Shown here piece by piece: positions 17,476 through 26,662 of a stretch of DNA of 64,000 nt. The stretch is from Lachnospiraceae bacterium (GTDB lineage: Bacteria > Bacillota > Clostridia > Lachnospirales > Lachnospiraceae). The notes under the pieces were generated by a model that made no database searches, was not told the DNA's origin, and saw nothing but the letters and a program-made list of their open reading frames with translations. How positions within the stretch are numbered: the stretch's first letter is position 1; each line of letters starts with the position of its first letter. A program made the position numbers and the translations under genes. The stretch lies in contig QXXL01000004.1 in assembly GCA_009911505.1 (NCBI GenBank), forward strand, positions 124,001 to 188,000, in the 5' to 3' direction.

Positions 17476-18789
17476 ATGAATCAAGATCTGACAACAGGAA
17501 AACCACAAGAGGTGTTATGGAAATTTTGCCTGCCCATGTTTGGCAGCATTATATTCCAACAGGTTTATAATATCGCCGATTCATTCGTAGCCGGAAAATT
17601 TATCGGAGAGCATGCCCTTGCCGCAGTCGGCAACAGCTATAATATAACGCTTATTTTTATTGCATTTGCGTTTGGATGTAATATCGGCTGCTCAGTCATA
17701 GTATCCCGGCTGTTTGGCGAAAAAAATTACCGGGCCATGAAATCTGCCGTCTGTACTGCCTTGCTTTCTGGAGGCATATTATGTATGATTTTAATGCTTA
17801 CAGGGCTGTTCTCATGCAACGCCCTGCTGGACATGATGAAAACACAGCCCAAAATCCTGCACGACTCTGCAATTTACCTTAATATATACCTCCTTGGGCT
17901 TCCCTTTTTATTCTTTTACAATATTGCAACAGGTATTTTTTCAGCCCTTGGAGATTCCAAAACGCCTTTTTTCTTCCTTGCATTTTCATCAAGCGCGAAT
18001 ATAGCGGCAGACATCCTATTTGTCAAGCTGTTTCGTATGGGTGTTTCCGGCGTGGCATGGGCAACCTTCCTCTGCCAGGGCATAAGCTGCGTCTGCTCAG
18101 TCATCCTCGTCAAAAAACGCCTTTCCAAAATAAAAACAGATGGGCCCATCCCCGTTTTTTCATGGGATATCTTTAAAAAAATAGCCGTTATCGCAGTGCC
18201 AAGTATTTTGCAGCAATCCTTCATTTCTGTAGGCAATATGCTGATACAGGGGCTTATAAACGGCTATGGCGTCAGTGTCGCGGCCGGATATTCTGCCGTC
18301 GTGAAATTAAATAACCTGGTAATTACCTCATTTACTACTATTGGCAATGGTATTTCCAATTTCACGGCACAAAACCTTGGAGGGCGCAAGTACCTGCGGA
18401 TCAAAGAGGGCTTTCGGGCAGGGCTCAAATTAGTCTGGCTGCTGTGTGTGCCCTTTTGCATCCTATATATTGGGCTGGGCGGCCGGCTGCTGCTGCTATT
18501 CCTCAATGAAACCTCCGTCACCGCACTTACAGCTGGGCGCCAATTTTTATTCATCCTGTCGCCGTTTTATTTTATTATATCTGCAAAACTCATCGCAGAC
18601 GGTGTCCTGCGTGGAAAAGGGGCCATGGCCCCCTTTATGGCTGCAACCTTTACCGATCTTGTTTTGCGTGTCCTATTAGCATTCCTGCTTTCCGGCTGGA
18701 TGGAAGCGCCCATTGGTATCTGGTGCGCATGGCCTGTTGGCTGGACGGTTTCCGCTGTCCTTTCTATTTGGTTTTACCGCACAAAATAA
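17476..18789 (+). CDS. MATE-family multidrug/metabolite exporter
   Basis: An integral membrane protein of 437 aa with about 12 hydrophobic segments. The opening (LTTGKPQEVLWKFCLPMFGSIIFQQVYNIADSFVAGKFIGEHALAAVGNSYNI) is typical of MATE transporters, as is the repeat in the second half (VPSILQQSFISVGNMLIQGLINGYG). These proteins export cationic compounds using Na+ or H+ gradients. The substrate is unknown. Confidence 0.93.
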   Translation: MNQDLTTGKPQEVLWKFCLPMFGSIIFQQVYNIADSFVAGKFIGEHALAAVGNSYNITLIFIAFAFGCNIGCSVIVSRLFGEKNYRAMKSAVCTALLSGGILCMILMLTGLFSCNALLDMMKTQPKILHDSAIYLNIYLLGLPFLFFYNIATGIFSALGDSKTPFFFLAFSSSANIAADILFVKLFRMGVSGVAWATFLCQGISCVCSVILVKKRLSKIKTDGPIPVFSWDIFKKIAVIAVPSILQQSFISVGNMLIQGLINGYGVSVAAGYSAVVKLNNLVITSFTTIGNGISNFTAQNLGGRKYLRIKEGFRAGLKLVWLLCVPFCILYIGLGGRLLLLFLNETSVTALTAGRQFLFILSPFYFIISAKLIADGVLRGKGAMAPFMAATFTDLVLRVLLAFLLSGWMEAPIGIWCAWPVGWTVSAVLSIWFYRTK

Positions 18790-18812
18790 ACGAAACGGGG
18801 CAAGGGGCCATT

Positions 18813-19142
18813 TTATGGCATGGCCGGTGGTTCCTCCCCAAGCCCGGCCAAAAGCTCCATTGTCCCCTCGCTCTGCTGGCCTAAAATCCTTCGTATCTGC
18901 TCCTCTGTCACCGGATCGTTGTCCTTTTTTTTCCCATATCCCGCCGACGGAATATTCGCCCATCTGCCCTCATCGTCAAGCACGCCCTTAGGATTTCCCG
19001 CTTCCTGTACAGCCGCTGCTTCTTCCACTTCCTCTGTTTCCACTTTTTGTTCCCCGGGCATTACATAACGCACATTATATCCTTTTACTATACTTCTGGC
19101 GCACTTTTCCCTAAAATTCCTTTCATCAATTAAATCCTTCAT
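18813..19142 (-). CDS. Uncharacterised 109-residue protein next to sigG
   Basis: I do not recognise this protein. It starts at ATG 19142 with a good GAGGTGG site, which supports it over the antisense frame at 18820-19068. It is charged, has no signal peptide or membrane segment, has a low-complexity acidic stretch (VETEEVEEAAAVQEAG), and ends with VTEEQIRRILGQQSEGTMELLAGLGEEPPAMP. It is divergent from sigG with 111 bp between starts, so a sporulation link is possible but unproven. Its end converges on the MATE gene, 23 bp away. Confidence 0.65.
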   Translation of the reverse strand: MKDLIDERNFREKCARSIVKGYNVRYVMPGEQKVETEEVEEAAAVQEAGNPKGVLDDEGRWANIPSAGYGKKKDNDPVTEEQIRRILGQQSEGTMELLAGLGEEPPAMP

Positions 19143-19253
19143 CCTTTACCACCTCATTTGTATCTTATTGCAAACGTTCTTTTCGCATGAATAAAAAAAG
19201 CCAAAAGTGAGAATCATTTTACCATACTACTTTAAGAAACTGGAGGTCTCCCC

Positions 19254-20033
19254 ATGGCTGGCTACAAAGTCGAAATCTGCGGTGTCAACACATCCAAACT
19301 CCCCATCCTCAAAGAAGAGGAAAAGAAAGAACTGTTTCAAAAAATCAAAGCTGGCGATGCTGCCGCCAGAGAAACTTACATTAAAGGGAACTTAAGGCTG
19401 GTCTTAAGTGTCATTAAACGTTTCTCTGGCAACAATGAGAATGTAGACGATCTGTTCCAGATTGGCTGCATAGGGCTAATCAAATCCATCGACAACTTCG
19501 ATGACACCATAGGCGTCAAATTCTCCACTTATGCCGTACCTATGATTATCGGCGAAATCCGCCGTTACCTGCGTGATAATGCTTCTTCCATCCGCGTAAG
19601 CCGCTCGCTCCGGGATACTGCCTATAAGGCAATCCACGCCAAAGAGCAGCTTTCCAAAACCTCTTTTAAAGAACCCACTATACAGGACATATCCGAGTCC
19701 ACTGGAATCCCCAAGGAAGAGCTGGTCTTTGCCTTAGATGCCATCCAAAGCCCCCTTTCCCTCTATGACCCGGTATATACCGACGGCGGCGACACACTTT
19801 ATGTCATGGACCAGGTCAAAGACAAGAAAAATAAAGAAGAAAACTGGATTGAATCACTATCCATCGGCGATGCGATGAAGCATTTAAACCAGCGGGAAAA
19901 TTACATCATAAAGCTCCGCTTCTTTGAAGGGAAAACGCAAATGGAGGTAGCAGAAGAAATCCACATCTCGCAGGCCCAGGTCAGCCGTCTTGAGAAGTCC
20001 GCACTCAAAAGCATGCGCAATTACCTTTCTTAG
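19254..20033 (+). CDS. sigG: Forespore RNA polymerase sigma factor SigG
   Basis: Sigma-G (259 aa) directs late forespore transcription. The SigG-specific N-terminus (YKVEICGVNTSKLPILKEEEKKELF) is intact and precedes regions 2 (NLRLVLSVIKRFSGNNENVDDLFQIGCIGLIKSIDNFD), 3 and 4 (ENYIIKLRFFEGKTQMEVAEEIHISQAQVSRLEKSALKSM). ATG 19254 follows an AACTGGAGGTCTCCCC site. A GCATGA at 19185-19190 followed 16 bp later by GTGAGAATCA loosely resembles a sigma-F/G promoter. Unlike in Bacillus, the gene is not downstream of sigE on the same strand but converges on it. Confidence 0.96.
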   Translation: MAGYKVEICGVNTSKLPILKEEEKKELFQKIKAGDAAARETYIKGNLRLVLSVIKRFSGNNENVDDLFQIGCIGLIKSIDNFDDTIGVKFSTYAVPMIIGEIRRYLRDNASSIRVSRSLRDTAYKAIHAKEQLSKTSFKEPTIQDISESTGIPKEELVFALDAIQSPLSLYDPVYTDGGDTLYVMDQVKDKKNKEENWIESLSIGDAMKHLNQRENYIIKLRFFEGKTQMEVAEEIHISQAQVSRLEKSALKSMRNYLS

Positions 20034-20041
20034 AATCCTCT

Positions 20042-20070
20042 CCATGCCGTGCACCTATTGTACGGCATGG
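20042..20070. terminator. Hairpin between convergent sigG and sigE
   Basis: CCATGCCGT (20042-20050) and ACGGCATGG (20062-20070) form a perfect 9 bp stem just after the sigG stop. No U-run follows on either strand, so it may block or protect 3' ends rather than act as a strict intrinsic terminator. Confidence 0.45.
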
Positions 20071-20157
20071 GGACAAATGCCTCCTGCTACATATAATTAT
20101 AGCATATGCAAAAGGTTCTTGCACACTGTTTTTTTATGGTTTTTGAGTTTTTCTCCG

Positions 20158-20898
20158 CTATTCTAAGCGGATCATTTCTTTTTTCAGCCTCCGCATAATT
20201 TTCTTTTCCAGCCTTGAGATATACGACTGCGATATTCCCAGCCGGTCCGCCACTTCTTTTTGCGTCAGCTCCCTGCCCCCGCCTTTACCAAGCCCATACC
20301 TAAGCTCTACAATCATCCGTTCCCTGCCAGAAAGCTTATCAATTGCCTTGCCCAAAAGATGGTGCTCCACCTCTGCTTCAATATCCCGGTAAATTACATC
20401 TTCATCCGTACCCAAAATATCTGACAGTAAAAGCTCGTTGCCGTCCCAGTCCACATTTAGCGGCTCGTCAATGCTGACTTCCATTTTGGTCTTACTATTG
20501 CGCCTTAAATACATCAAAATCTCATTTTCAATACAACGGGACGCATACGTCGCCAGCTTGATATTTTTCTGCGGGTTAAATGTATTAATTGATTTTATAA
20601 GCCCAATCGTGCCAATTGAAATCAAATCCTCAACCCCGATCCCGGTGTTATCAAACTTTTTGGCAATATAGACCACCAGGCGCAGGTTATGCTCAATCAG
20701 CCTGCTCTTTGCCGTGGCCTCGCCGTTTTCCCCAAGGCAGCTGATGCATGCTGCCTCCTCCTCTGCTTCCAACGGCGGCGGAAGCACTTCTGCGCCCCCA
20801 ATATAAAAGATGTCATTTTTTTGCCCGAACATCATATTATAGACGGATGACATCCATTTAAACTGAATCTGTCTGGGAATATTTATTTTTATGTACAT
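20158..20898 (-). CDS. sigE: Mother-cell sigma factor SigE (pro-sigma-E)
   Basis: Pro-sigma-E (246 aa) is the early mother-cell sigma factor, made inactive and cleaved by SpoIIGA. The pro-sequence of about 30 residues precedes the conserved cleavage region [13 protein letters not shown]. Regions 2 ([37 protein letters not shown]) and 4 ([30 protein letters not shown]) are intact. It starts 15 bp after the spoIIGA stop, preserving the protease-substrate gene pair. Confidence 0.97.
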   Translation of the reverse strand: MYIKINIPRQIQFKWMSSVYNMMFGQKNDIFYIGGAEVLPPPLEAEEEAACISCLGENGEATAKSRLIEHNLRLVVYIAKKFDNTGIGVEDLISIGTIGLIKSINTFNPQKNIKLATYASRCIENEILMYLRRNSKTKMEVSIDEPLNVDWDGNELLLSDILGTDEDVIYRDIEAEVEHHLLGKAIDKLSGRERMIVELRYGLGKGGGRELTQKEVADRLGISQSYISRLEKKIMRRLKKEMIRLE

Positions 20899-20913
20899 AG
20901 CTTTTCCTCTCTT

Positions 20914-21756
20914 CTATTCATTACTTGAATACGCCGTTTTAAAAGGCGTCCCTTGTGTTGCCGTTAATGGCATTTTATCACTTATACTGCAATGCAGTAT
21001 CATCCGGTATGGGCGGCCTTTAAATAAGGCGTCTTCTGCCGCAGCTAAAACCGCTGGCGCAAATACAATCCGGCCGTCCCCTTCCTTGATTGTTAAACAT
21101 TCCACCGTAAACGCCTCTAACATCCCCTGCCCGCAGCCCACGGATGAAAACGGTATCAGGCGGACCGAAAAGGACTCCTTTCCACCCAAAGATTCAAACT
21201 CTTTGTTTGCGATAATATGTACAGGTTCTTTTAAGTAAGGGTCATACAGGGTATTCCCCGTATCGTAGAGTGCTAAAAGCGATACTGTTTTCCCCTGGTG
21301 GTTAATTGCCGCAGGATAAATCCGCTGCACATTTTTCCGTTTTCTGCGTAAAATAAAAAGAAACACCAAAACCGGGACGGCGGAGAGAACCAGGCATAGC
21401 TCGTAGTATCGCCCTCCCATGACTGTATGGTACAGCCACTCCATGCTTCCGCCTAACAGCAATACGATAAAATACATCAAAAGATAGGCTTTTACATAAA
21501 TCTTTTTCCCTGCGGGGAAAAAACAACACACTACCATGACCGGATTTACGATAAAATGAATACACAGGACATAAAGGTCATAATTTGACAGCGCCAGGAA
21601 TAAAATACATCCGGCAAGGCTGCCGGACGCGCAGCACAAAATGGCTCTGGGCAGCCTTCTTTTTTGCTGCAGCACTTCACTGACTGCATACACAGCCCAA
21701 AAATCCAGATAAAAATTAGTCAGGAAAAATACATCCACGTAAAATTCATAATTCAC
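20914..21756 (-). CDS. spoIIGA: Sigma-E processing peptidase SpoIIGA
   Basis: SpoIIGA (280 aa) is a membrane aspartic protease that cleaves pro-sigma-E at the septum. About five hydrophobic segments occupy residues 1-150; the C-terminal soluble domain has the catalytic motif ALYDTGNTLYDP (Asp near residue 168). The start is GTG 21756, six bases after GGAGG; the ATG seen nearby is out of frame. The promoter has the long-spacer form known for spoIIG. Confidence 0.95.
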   Translation of the reverse strand: MNYEFYVDVFFLTNFYLDFWAVYAVSEVLQQKRRLPRAILCCASGSLAGCILFLALSNYDLYVLCIHFIVNPVMVVCCFFPAGKKIYVKAYLLMYFIVLLLGGSMEWLYHTVMGGRYYELCLVLSAVPVLVFLFILRRKRKNVQRIYPAAINHQGKTVSLLALYDTGNTLYDPYLKEPVHIIANKEFESLGGKESFSVRLIPFSSVGCGQGMLEAFTVECLTIKEGDGRIVFAPAVLAAAEDALFKGRPYRMILHCSISDKMPLTATQGTPFKTAYSSNE

Positions 21757-21787
21757 TCTTCACCTCCAGCTTCGTACTTTAGAAATT

Positions 21788-21821
21788 ATTATAGTGGAAA
21801 ATTTTTCTGAAATTTGTCAAA
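21788..21821 (-). promoter_or_regulatory. Spo0A-type spoIIG promoter
   Basis: Minus-strand TTGACA (21815-21820) and TATAAT (21788-21793) are 21 bp apart, far above the normal 17. On the plus strand TTTGTCAAA (21813-21821) matches the 0A-box consensus TTTGTCRAA and overlaps the -35. This combination is known for B. subtilis spoIIG, where Spo0A activates a sigma-A promoter with a 22 bp spacer. Confidence 0.75.
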
Positions 21822-21861
21822 CTAGGGAAAACAGAACGGAAAATCCATCTTAAAAAAATGA

Positions 21862-21893
21862 CAAAAAAAGACCTTACGGGCCATTCCGTAAGG
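21862..21893 (-). terminator. ftsZ intrinsic terminator
   Basis: CCTTACGG-AATGGC-CCGTAAGG followed on the minus strand by TCTTTTTTT. It ends the dcw transcript 23 bp after the ftsZ stop and insulates spoIIGA. Confidence 0.85.
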
Positions 21894-21915
21894 CTTTTGT
21901 ATATAGGAAATGATT

Positions 21916-23172
21916 TTATTTGCGGGTGGTATTCTTTAGGAAGCTTGGGATCTCAATATTCTTCGCCGGGCTGTTCCCTTCCGGCTTTGACGGTTTTTTC
22001 AATCCGCCGTAGTTAAAGGGGGTTGCAGAAGGTGCAGGTGTGTTCTGTGCCCCCATATTGCCCGGATTCCCTGCATATGGGCTGCTGCCGGAGGAAACCG
22101 GCCTTACCGGGGTTGTTGCCTGACGGATCCCCCCCGTCATTGTACCGGAAGGCGCCGCCGCCCCCCTGCCGCCGAAGGTTCCGTACCTGGCTGTACCCTG
22201 CGGCTTATTCTGGATGGGTTCCTGGCTTTCTAACCCGGTCGCAATCACTGTAATCTGAACCTCGTCCGTCATATTTTCGTCATACTTGGCGCCGAAGATA
22301 ATATTGACATTGTCCCCAGCCAGATCCTGTACATGGCTCGCCGCATCGTTGGCATCCATCAGCGATACGTCGCCGGAAATATTGATAATAACATGGCTTG
22401 CACCGTCAATACGCGTCTCAAGCAGAGGGCTTCCGACCGCAAGCGTAACCGCTTCGAGCGCCTTATCGTCGCCTTTGGCCGAACCAATACCGATATGCGC
22501 CAGGCCCTTATCCTTCATAACGGTCTGTACGTCCGCAAAGTCCAGGTTAATCAGTGCAGGAATGTTGATCAGATCCGTAATGCCCTGAACCGCCTGCTGC
22601 AAAACCTCATCCGCCTTCTTTAATGCATCCGGCATCGTCGTCCGGCGGTCTACAATTTCAAGCAGCTTATCATTTGGGATCACAATCAGCGTATCCACGC
22701 ATTGCTTTAAACGTTCAATGCCAGCAAGCGCATTGACCATACGGGTCTTTGCTTCAAACTTAAATGGTTTGGTTACGACGCCTACGGTCAAAATCCCCTG
22801 CTCCTTGGCAATCTGTGCCACGACCGGGGCAGCCCCCGTACCAGTGCCGCCTCCCATTCCGCAGGTGACAAAAATCATGTCTGCGCCCTTTACCGCCGCC
22901 GCCAGCTCTTCCGCGCTTTCTTCCGCCGCTTTCTGGCCTACCTCCGGCTGTGCCCCTGCGCCAAGCCCCTTTGTCAGCTTCTCGCCGATCTGGATTAACT
23001 TCGGCGCCTTACAATTCATCAGAATCTGCTTGTCCGTATTTACTCCGACAAACTCGACCCCTCCGATACATTCGTCTATCATTCTATTTACTGCATTATT
23101 TCCAGCGCCTCCCACTCCGATTACAATAATCTTTGCACTGGAATCTATTTCTGGTGTCATAATTTCAAGCAA
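21916..23172 (-). CDS. ftsZ: Cell division protein FtsZ
   Basis: FtsZ (418 aa) is the tubulin-like GTPase that forms the division ring. The N-terminal GTP-binding part has [15 protein letters not shown] and the tubulin signature [10 protein letters not shown]. The T7 loop NLDFADV is present, followed by a Pro/Gly-rich linker and the C-terminal peptide EIPSFLKN that binds partners. The start is probably TTG 23172: AGGAGG sits 7 bases upstream, while the in-frame ATG at 23160 would be 19 bases away, and MLEI is a frequent beginning in related species. ftsA is not present nearby. Confidence 0.97.
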   Translation of the reverse strand: MLEIMTPEIDSSAKIIVIGVGGAGNNAVNRMIDECIGGVEFVGVNTDKQILMNCKAPKLIQIGEKLTKGLGAGAQPEVGQKAAEESAEELAAAVKGADMIFVTCGMGGGTGTGAAPVVAQIAKEQGILTVGVVTKPFKFEAKTRMVNALAGIERLKQCVDTLIVIPNDKLLEIVDRRTTMPDALKKADEVLQQAVQGITDLINIPALINLDFADVQTVMKDKGLAHIGIGSAKGDDKALEAVTLAVGSPLLETRIDGASHVIINISGDVSLMDANDAASHVQDLAGDNVNIIFGAKYDENMTDEVQITVIATGLESQEPIQNKPQGTARYGTFGGRGAAAPSGTMTGGIRQATTPVRPVSSGSSPYAGNPGNMGAQNTPAPSATPFNYGGLKKPSKPEGNSPAKNIEIPSFLKNTTRK

Positions 23173-23321
23173 GGTAGCTCCTCCTCTTTTTACCCATTAT
23201 TTATCTGAAATAGTTACTTCATAACTCTATGTAAGGTAATCTAATCCATAATACGGTATACTCCAACATATATATAATATATTTTTTTGCGCCGTTACGC
23301 AACAAAAAAATCAAAAAAATT

Positions 23322-24092
23322 TTATTTATTCTCCTGGAAAATTATATCCGTGCTGTTTTCTGTCCAGTTTTCCACATGCAGCGTACCGGTTTTACCAGAT
23401 AACTGCGGCAGGATATAGGGCAAGCGCAGGATTTTTTGCGTCAGGCTGTCCGTACCGCCCAAAAGCACCCGTATGCCGCCGTACGACAACGAAATTTCCC
23501 CGCCTTCATCAAAATATATTTTCTCCGGAACCACCTCATTTTTCTTTAATGCCTGTGTTGTGACCAAAAGGCTCCTTAGCACCTTTTCGTCATTCAGCGG
23601 AAGCTTTTCATATAATACCACCTTATCGCAGGAAAGCCCCTCTACCTGGGGGACATCCTCGATGGTTTCCTGGGATGTTTCCACGACAAACCCGTCCTTG
23701 TCAAAATAGGCGTTCTGCCCGATCGCGGAGATATAAACAGATCCAAGCATTGCTTTTTCGTACACATGCACCTTAACGGTATGTGGGTTTTTCAGGGAGA
23801 TTTCTATAGAATCAATAAACGGTATTTCCTTTACATCCAAAAAACGGTATTTTAACAGGACATACAGGGAATTCCAGGAATATTTGTCCTCCCGGATAAA
23901 CTGCCCGATTTGTTTATCGGAATAAAGCTTATTGCCCTCCACCACAATTTCCTTTACAGTAAACACCTTCCACACCACAAACACGGCTACGGCCGCCGAG
24001 AGCAATACCGCAAGGAATACGCTTAGCAATATTTTTCTTTTCTTTTTGCGCCGCCCCCTTCTGCGGACGATCTCTTCCCTGTCTTTTTCCAA
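23322..24092 (-). CDS. ftsQ: Cell division protein FtsQ/DivIB
   Basis: A bitopic membrane protein (256 aa). A basic cytoplasmic start (RRRGRRKKKRK) and one helix near residues 22-42 are followed by a POTRA domain (FTVKEIVVEGNKLYSDKQIGQFI) and the FtsQ/DivIB domain. It scaffolds FtsL/FtsB and the septal PBP. It lies 150 bp before ftsZ and 1 bp after ftsW. Confidence 0.9.
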   Translation of the reverse strand: MEKDREEIVRRRGRRKKKRKILLSVFLAVLLSAAVAVFVVWKVFTVKEIVVEGNKLYSDKQIGQFIREDKYSWNSLYVLLKYRFLDVKEIPFIDSIEISLKNPHTVKVHVYEKAMLGSVYISAIGQNAYFDKDGFVVETSQETIEDVPQVEGLSCDKVVLYEKLPLNDEKVLRSLLVTTQALKKNEVVPEKIYFDEGGEISLSYGGIRVLLGGTDSLTQKILRLPYILPQLSGKTGTLHVENWTENSTDIIFQENK

Positions 24093-24093
24093 A

Positions 24094-25215
24094 TCAAACC
24101 ATCTCCAGTCTAATGCCGCGTGATACGCTTAATGCCAGCCCCATCTCCGTCAAAAGGATTGCTACCGAAGTCCCCCCGTAGCTGATAAACGGGAGCGTAA
24201 CCCCGGTATTGGGGATGGAATTGGTCACAACTGCAATATTTAAAATAACCTGGATCGCAATATGTGCCATAATCCCGACTACAATCAATGCGCCGGACAA
24301 ATCCGGGGCATTGTTGGCGATAACCAAAAAACGCCAGATCATCAGCAAAAACAGCAAAATGACACAAATTGCACCAAAGAGGCCCAGCTCCTCGCAGATA
24401 ATAGAAAAAATCATATCATTCTGCGCTTCTGGCAAAAATCCGAGCTTTTGCATGCTTTCCCCAAGCCCTTTCCCAAACAGCCCGCCCGATCCAATCGCAT
24501 AAAGCCCCTGTAGGGTCTGGTAGCCCTTCTCAAAATCTTCCGGGTGCAGCCAAACCAACAGGCGGTCCGCCCGGTAACGCTCCGCAAATATGTAAATGGC
24601 GCCAAATGCCGCCACAAGCCCGCCCATAAGAAAAAACTGCAGATATTTCGGGCTCGCCACAAAAATCAGGCAGATGCTGATTCCAAGTATAATAATTGCC
24701 GTACTTAAATTGCTCATAGCAACAATAATGACTACTGGAGCAATAACCATCAAAAGCTTAAATACCGTCGCCAGCTCCCTCACCCGTTTGGCCGATAAGC
24801 TGATTAGGGCGGAAAGGAAGAGGATTACCGATATCTTCGCCATCTCCGAAGGCTGAAAGGACAATGGCCCGATTTTCAGCCACCGGGTAGACCCGTTTAG
24901 ATTTGTCCCTTTAAAAATAACCGCAACACAAAGCCCCAGGGAACCCAGATAAGCCAGCCAGCTTAAATTCAGCCAAAAATGATAATTCGTCCTTGCCATG
25001 ACAAACATGCCGCAAAACCCCAAAATGGAAGCAAAAAGCTGTTTTTTCAGATAATACGCGGAATCGTTCATTTTCAGCTGCGCGTTATACGAGCTTGTGC
25101 TATAAAGCATGACCAGCCCAAAACCCACCAAAAATATAATAATAAACAACAGCGTATAATCAAAATATTTTATTTTCTTTTTCCCACCACCGGATTTTTT
25201 GGTTTTTTGGGCCAT
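24094..25215 (-). CDS. ftsW: SEDS glycosyltransferase FtsW/SpoVE
   Basis: An integral membrane protein (373 aa) with about ten helices that polymerises lipid II with a class B PBP. Family motifs are FDYTLLFIIIFLVGFGLVMLYSTSSY, GSTRWLKIGPLSFQPSEMAK and the C-terminal NTGVTLPFISYGGTSVAILL. It could equally be SpoVE, the sporulation paralogue; sequence alone does not decide, but it lies downstream of both a vegetative and a SpoVD-like PBP. Confidence 0.92.
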   Translation of the reverse strand: MAQKTKKSGGGKKKIKYFDYTLLFIIIFLVGFGLVMLYSTSSYNAQLKMNDSAYYLKKQLFASILGFCGMFVMARTNYHFWLNLSWLAYLGSLGLCVAVIFKGTNLNGSTRWLKIGPLSFQPSEMAKISVILFLSALISLSAKRVRELATVFKLLMVIAPVVIIVAMSNLSTAIIILGISICLIFVASPKYLQFFLMGGLVAAFGAIYIFAERYRADRLLVWLHPEDFEKGYQTLQGLYAIGSGGLFGKGLGESMQKLGFLPEAQNDMIFSIICEELGLFGAICVILLFLLMIWRFLVIANNAPDLSGALIVVGIMAHIAIQVILNIAVVTNSIPNTGVTLPFISYGGTSVAILLTEMGLALSVSRGIRLEMV

Positions 25216-25219
25216 AGAG

Positions 25220-26581
25220 TCACTCCTTTAATTGATTCACTATTTCCTTAAACTTTCTGCCCCGCTCTTCATAATTAGCGAACATCCCCCAGCTTGCGCA
25301 TGCCGGTGACAAAAGCACTGCGTCGCCGGATACAGCGTGCCCATAGCAGAAACGGACTGCTTCTTCTAAGGAATCTGCCATAGTGACCGCTGTAAACCCT
25401 CTTGAGATGGCTGCGTCCCTGATTTTCTCCCTGGTCGCGCCGATTAACACAAGCCCTTTAACCTTCCCGCCAAACGAATCAATCCACGCGTCATAAGAAG
25501 CATTTTTATCATAACCCCCCCCAATTAAAAATGTCGGCCTATCCATCGCGCAAATCCCCTTGATGGCTGCATCTGGATTCGTCCCTTTGGAATCATTATA
25601 AAACCGGACGCCCCGTATTTCGGCGACATATTCTATCCTGTGCTCTACTGCCTGAAACTTTAGCAGCGTTTCCCTTATTTTACTGGACGGTACGCCAAAC
25701 CCCGCTGCCATTGCGGCTGCCGCCATCGCATTTTCATAATTATGCATCCCCAAAAGATTTAATTCCTCTGTTTTTACAAGGGCTTTTCTCTGTCCTGATT
25801 TTGACGAATAAATCACGCCATCCTCCAGATAAAATCCGTCTTTTAACCTGCGCTTACTGGAAAACCAGCAGACACGGACACATAGCCCCTCTCCAAAACG
25901 CCTTAGCTCTTCATCCTCATAATTTAATACGCATAAATCATTTGGCCCTTGGTTTTTAACTATGCCCTCTTTTGCCGCAACGTAATTGGCCATAGTGTGG
26001 TGGCGGTCGAGGTGATCCGGCGTAATATTTAAAATCGCCGTAACCTGCGGCGCAAACGTATGCGCGGTTTCAAGCTGAAAGCTGCTGATTTCCGCTACGG
26101 TCACTGTCTCGCTGGTTGTTTCAGAAGCAATGCTTGTATATGGGATTCCAATATTGCCAACTATCTTCACATCCAAATAATGGCTTTTTAATATCTCGCC
26201 GAGCAGCGCTGTTGTCGTTGTCTTGCCGTTTGTACCGGTAATCGCAAGCAGCTTCCCTTTGGAACATACATAAGCCAGCTCAACCTCTCCCCAGACGACA
26301 ATGCCTTTGTCCCGCAAGCCTTGTACAAATGCAAGATCCGCAGGCACCCCGGGGCTTAAGATCAGGATATCAGTGGCCTTTGCCACTTCTTCTGGCAATT
26401 CACCGCAATAAAGCGGGATTCCTTTTAAAAGCGGGTTGTTTTGGTAAAATGCTTCTTTGTCTAATCCGGCGTTGCCGTCATAGAGGGCTGCCGTTATCTG
26501 TTGTTTTTTTAAGAGACAGGCTGCAGCCGTCCCGCTTTTGCCTGTTCCCATGACAAGAAAATGTTTATCTTTTAAAACCAT
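25220..26581 (-). CDS. murD: UDP-MurNAc-L-alanine:D-glutamate ligase
   Basis: MurD (453 aa) adds D-Glu to UDP-MurNAc-L-Ala. The ATP-binding P-loop is GTNGKTTTTALLGEIL, with the Mur ligase motifs NITPDHLDRH and FYNDSKGTNPDA, and a Rossmann-like N-terminus (HFLVMGTGKSGTAAACLL). The stop is 4 bp before ftsW. murE, murF and murG, often found nearby in other species, are absent from this cluster. Confidence 0.97.
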   Translation of the reverse strand: MVLKDKHFLVMGTGKSGTAAACLLKKQQITAALYDGNAGLDKEAFYQNNPLLKGIPLYCGELPEEVAKATDILILSPGVPADLAFVQGLRDKGIVVWGEVELAYVCSKGKLLAITGTNGKTTTTALLGEILKSHYLDVKIVGNIGIPYTSIASETTSETVTVAEISSFQLETAHTFAPQVTAILNITPDHLDRHHTMANYVAAKEGIVKNQGPNDLCVLNYEDEELRRFGEGLCVRVCWFSSKRRLKDGFYLEDGVIYSSKSGQRKALVKTEELNLLGMHNYENAMAAAAMAAGFGVPSSKIRETLLKFQAVEHRIEYVAEIRGVRFYNDSKGTNPDAAIKGICAMDRPTFLIGGGYDKNASYDAWIDSFGGKVKGLVLIGATREKIRDAAISRGFTAVTMADSLEEAVRFCYGHAVSGDAVLLSPACASWGMFANYEERGRKFKEIVNQLKE

Positions 26582-26662
26582 TTTTTCCTCCTGTTATATG
26601 AAACCAAAATGATAATTCTTAAAAAACGCAGCCAGTCAACGCTTACCCCCCTTATTAATATA

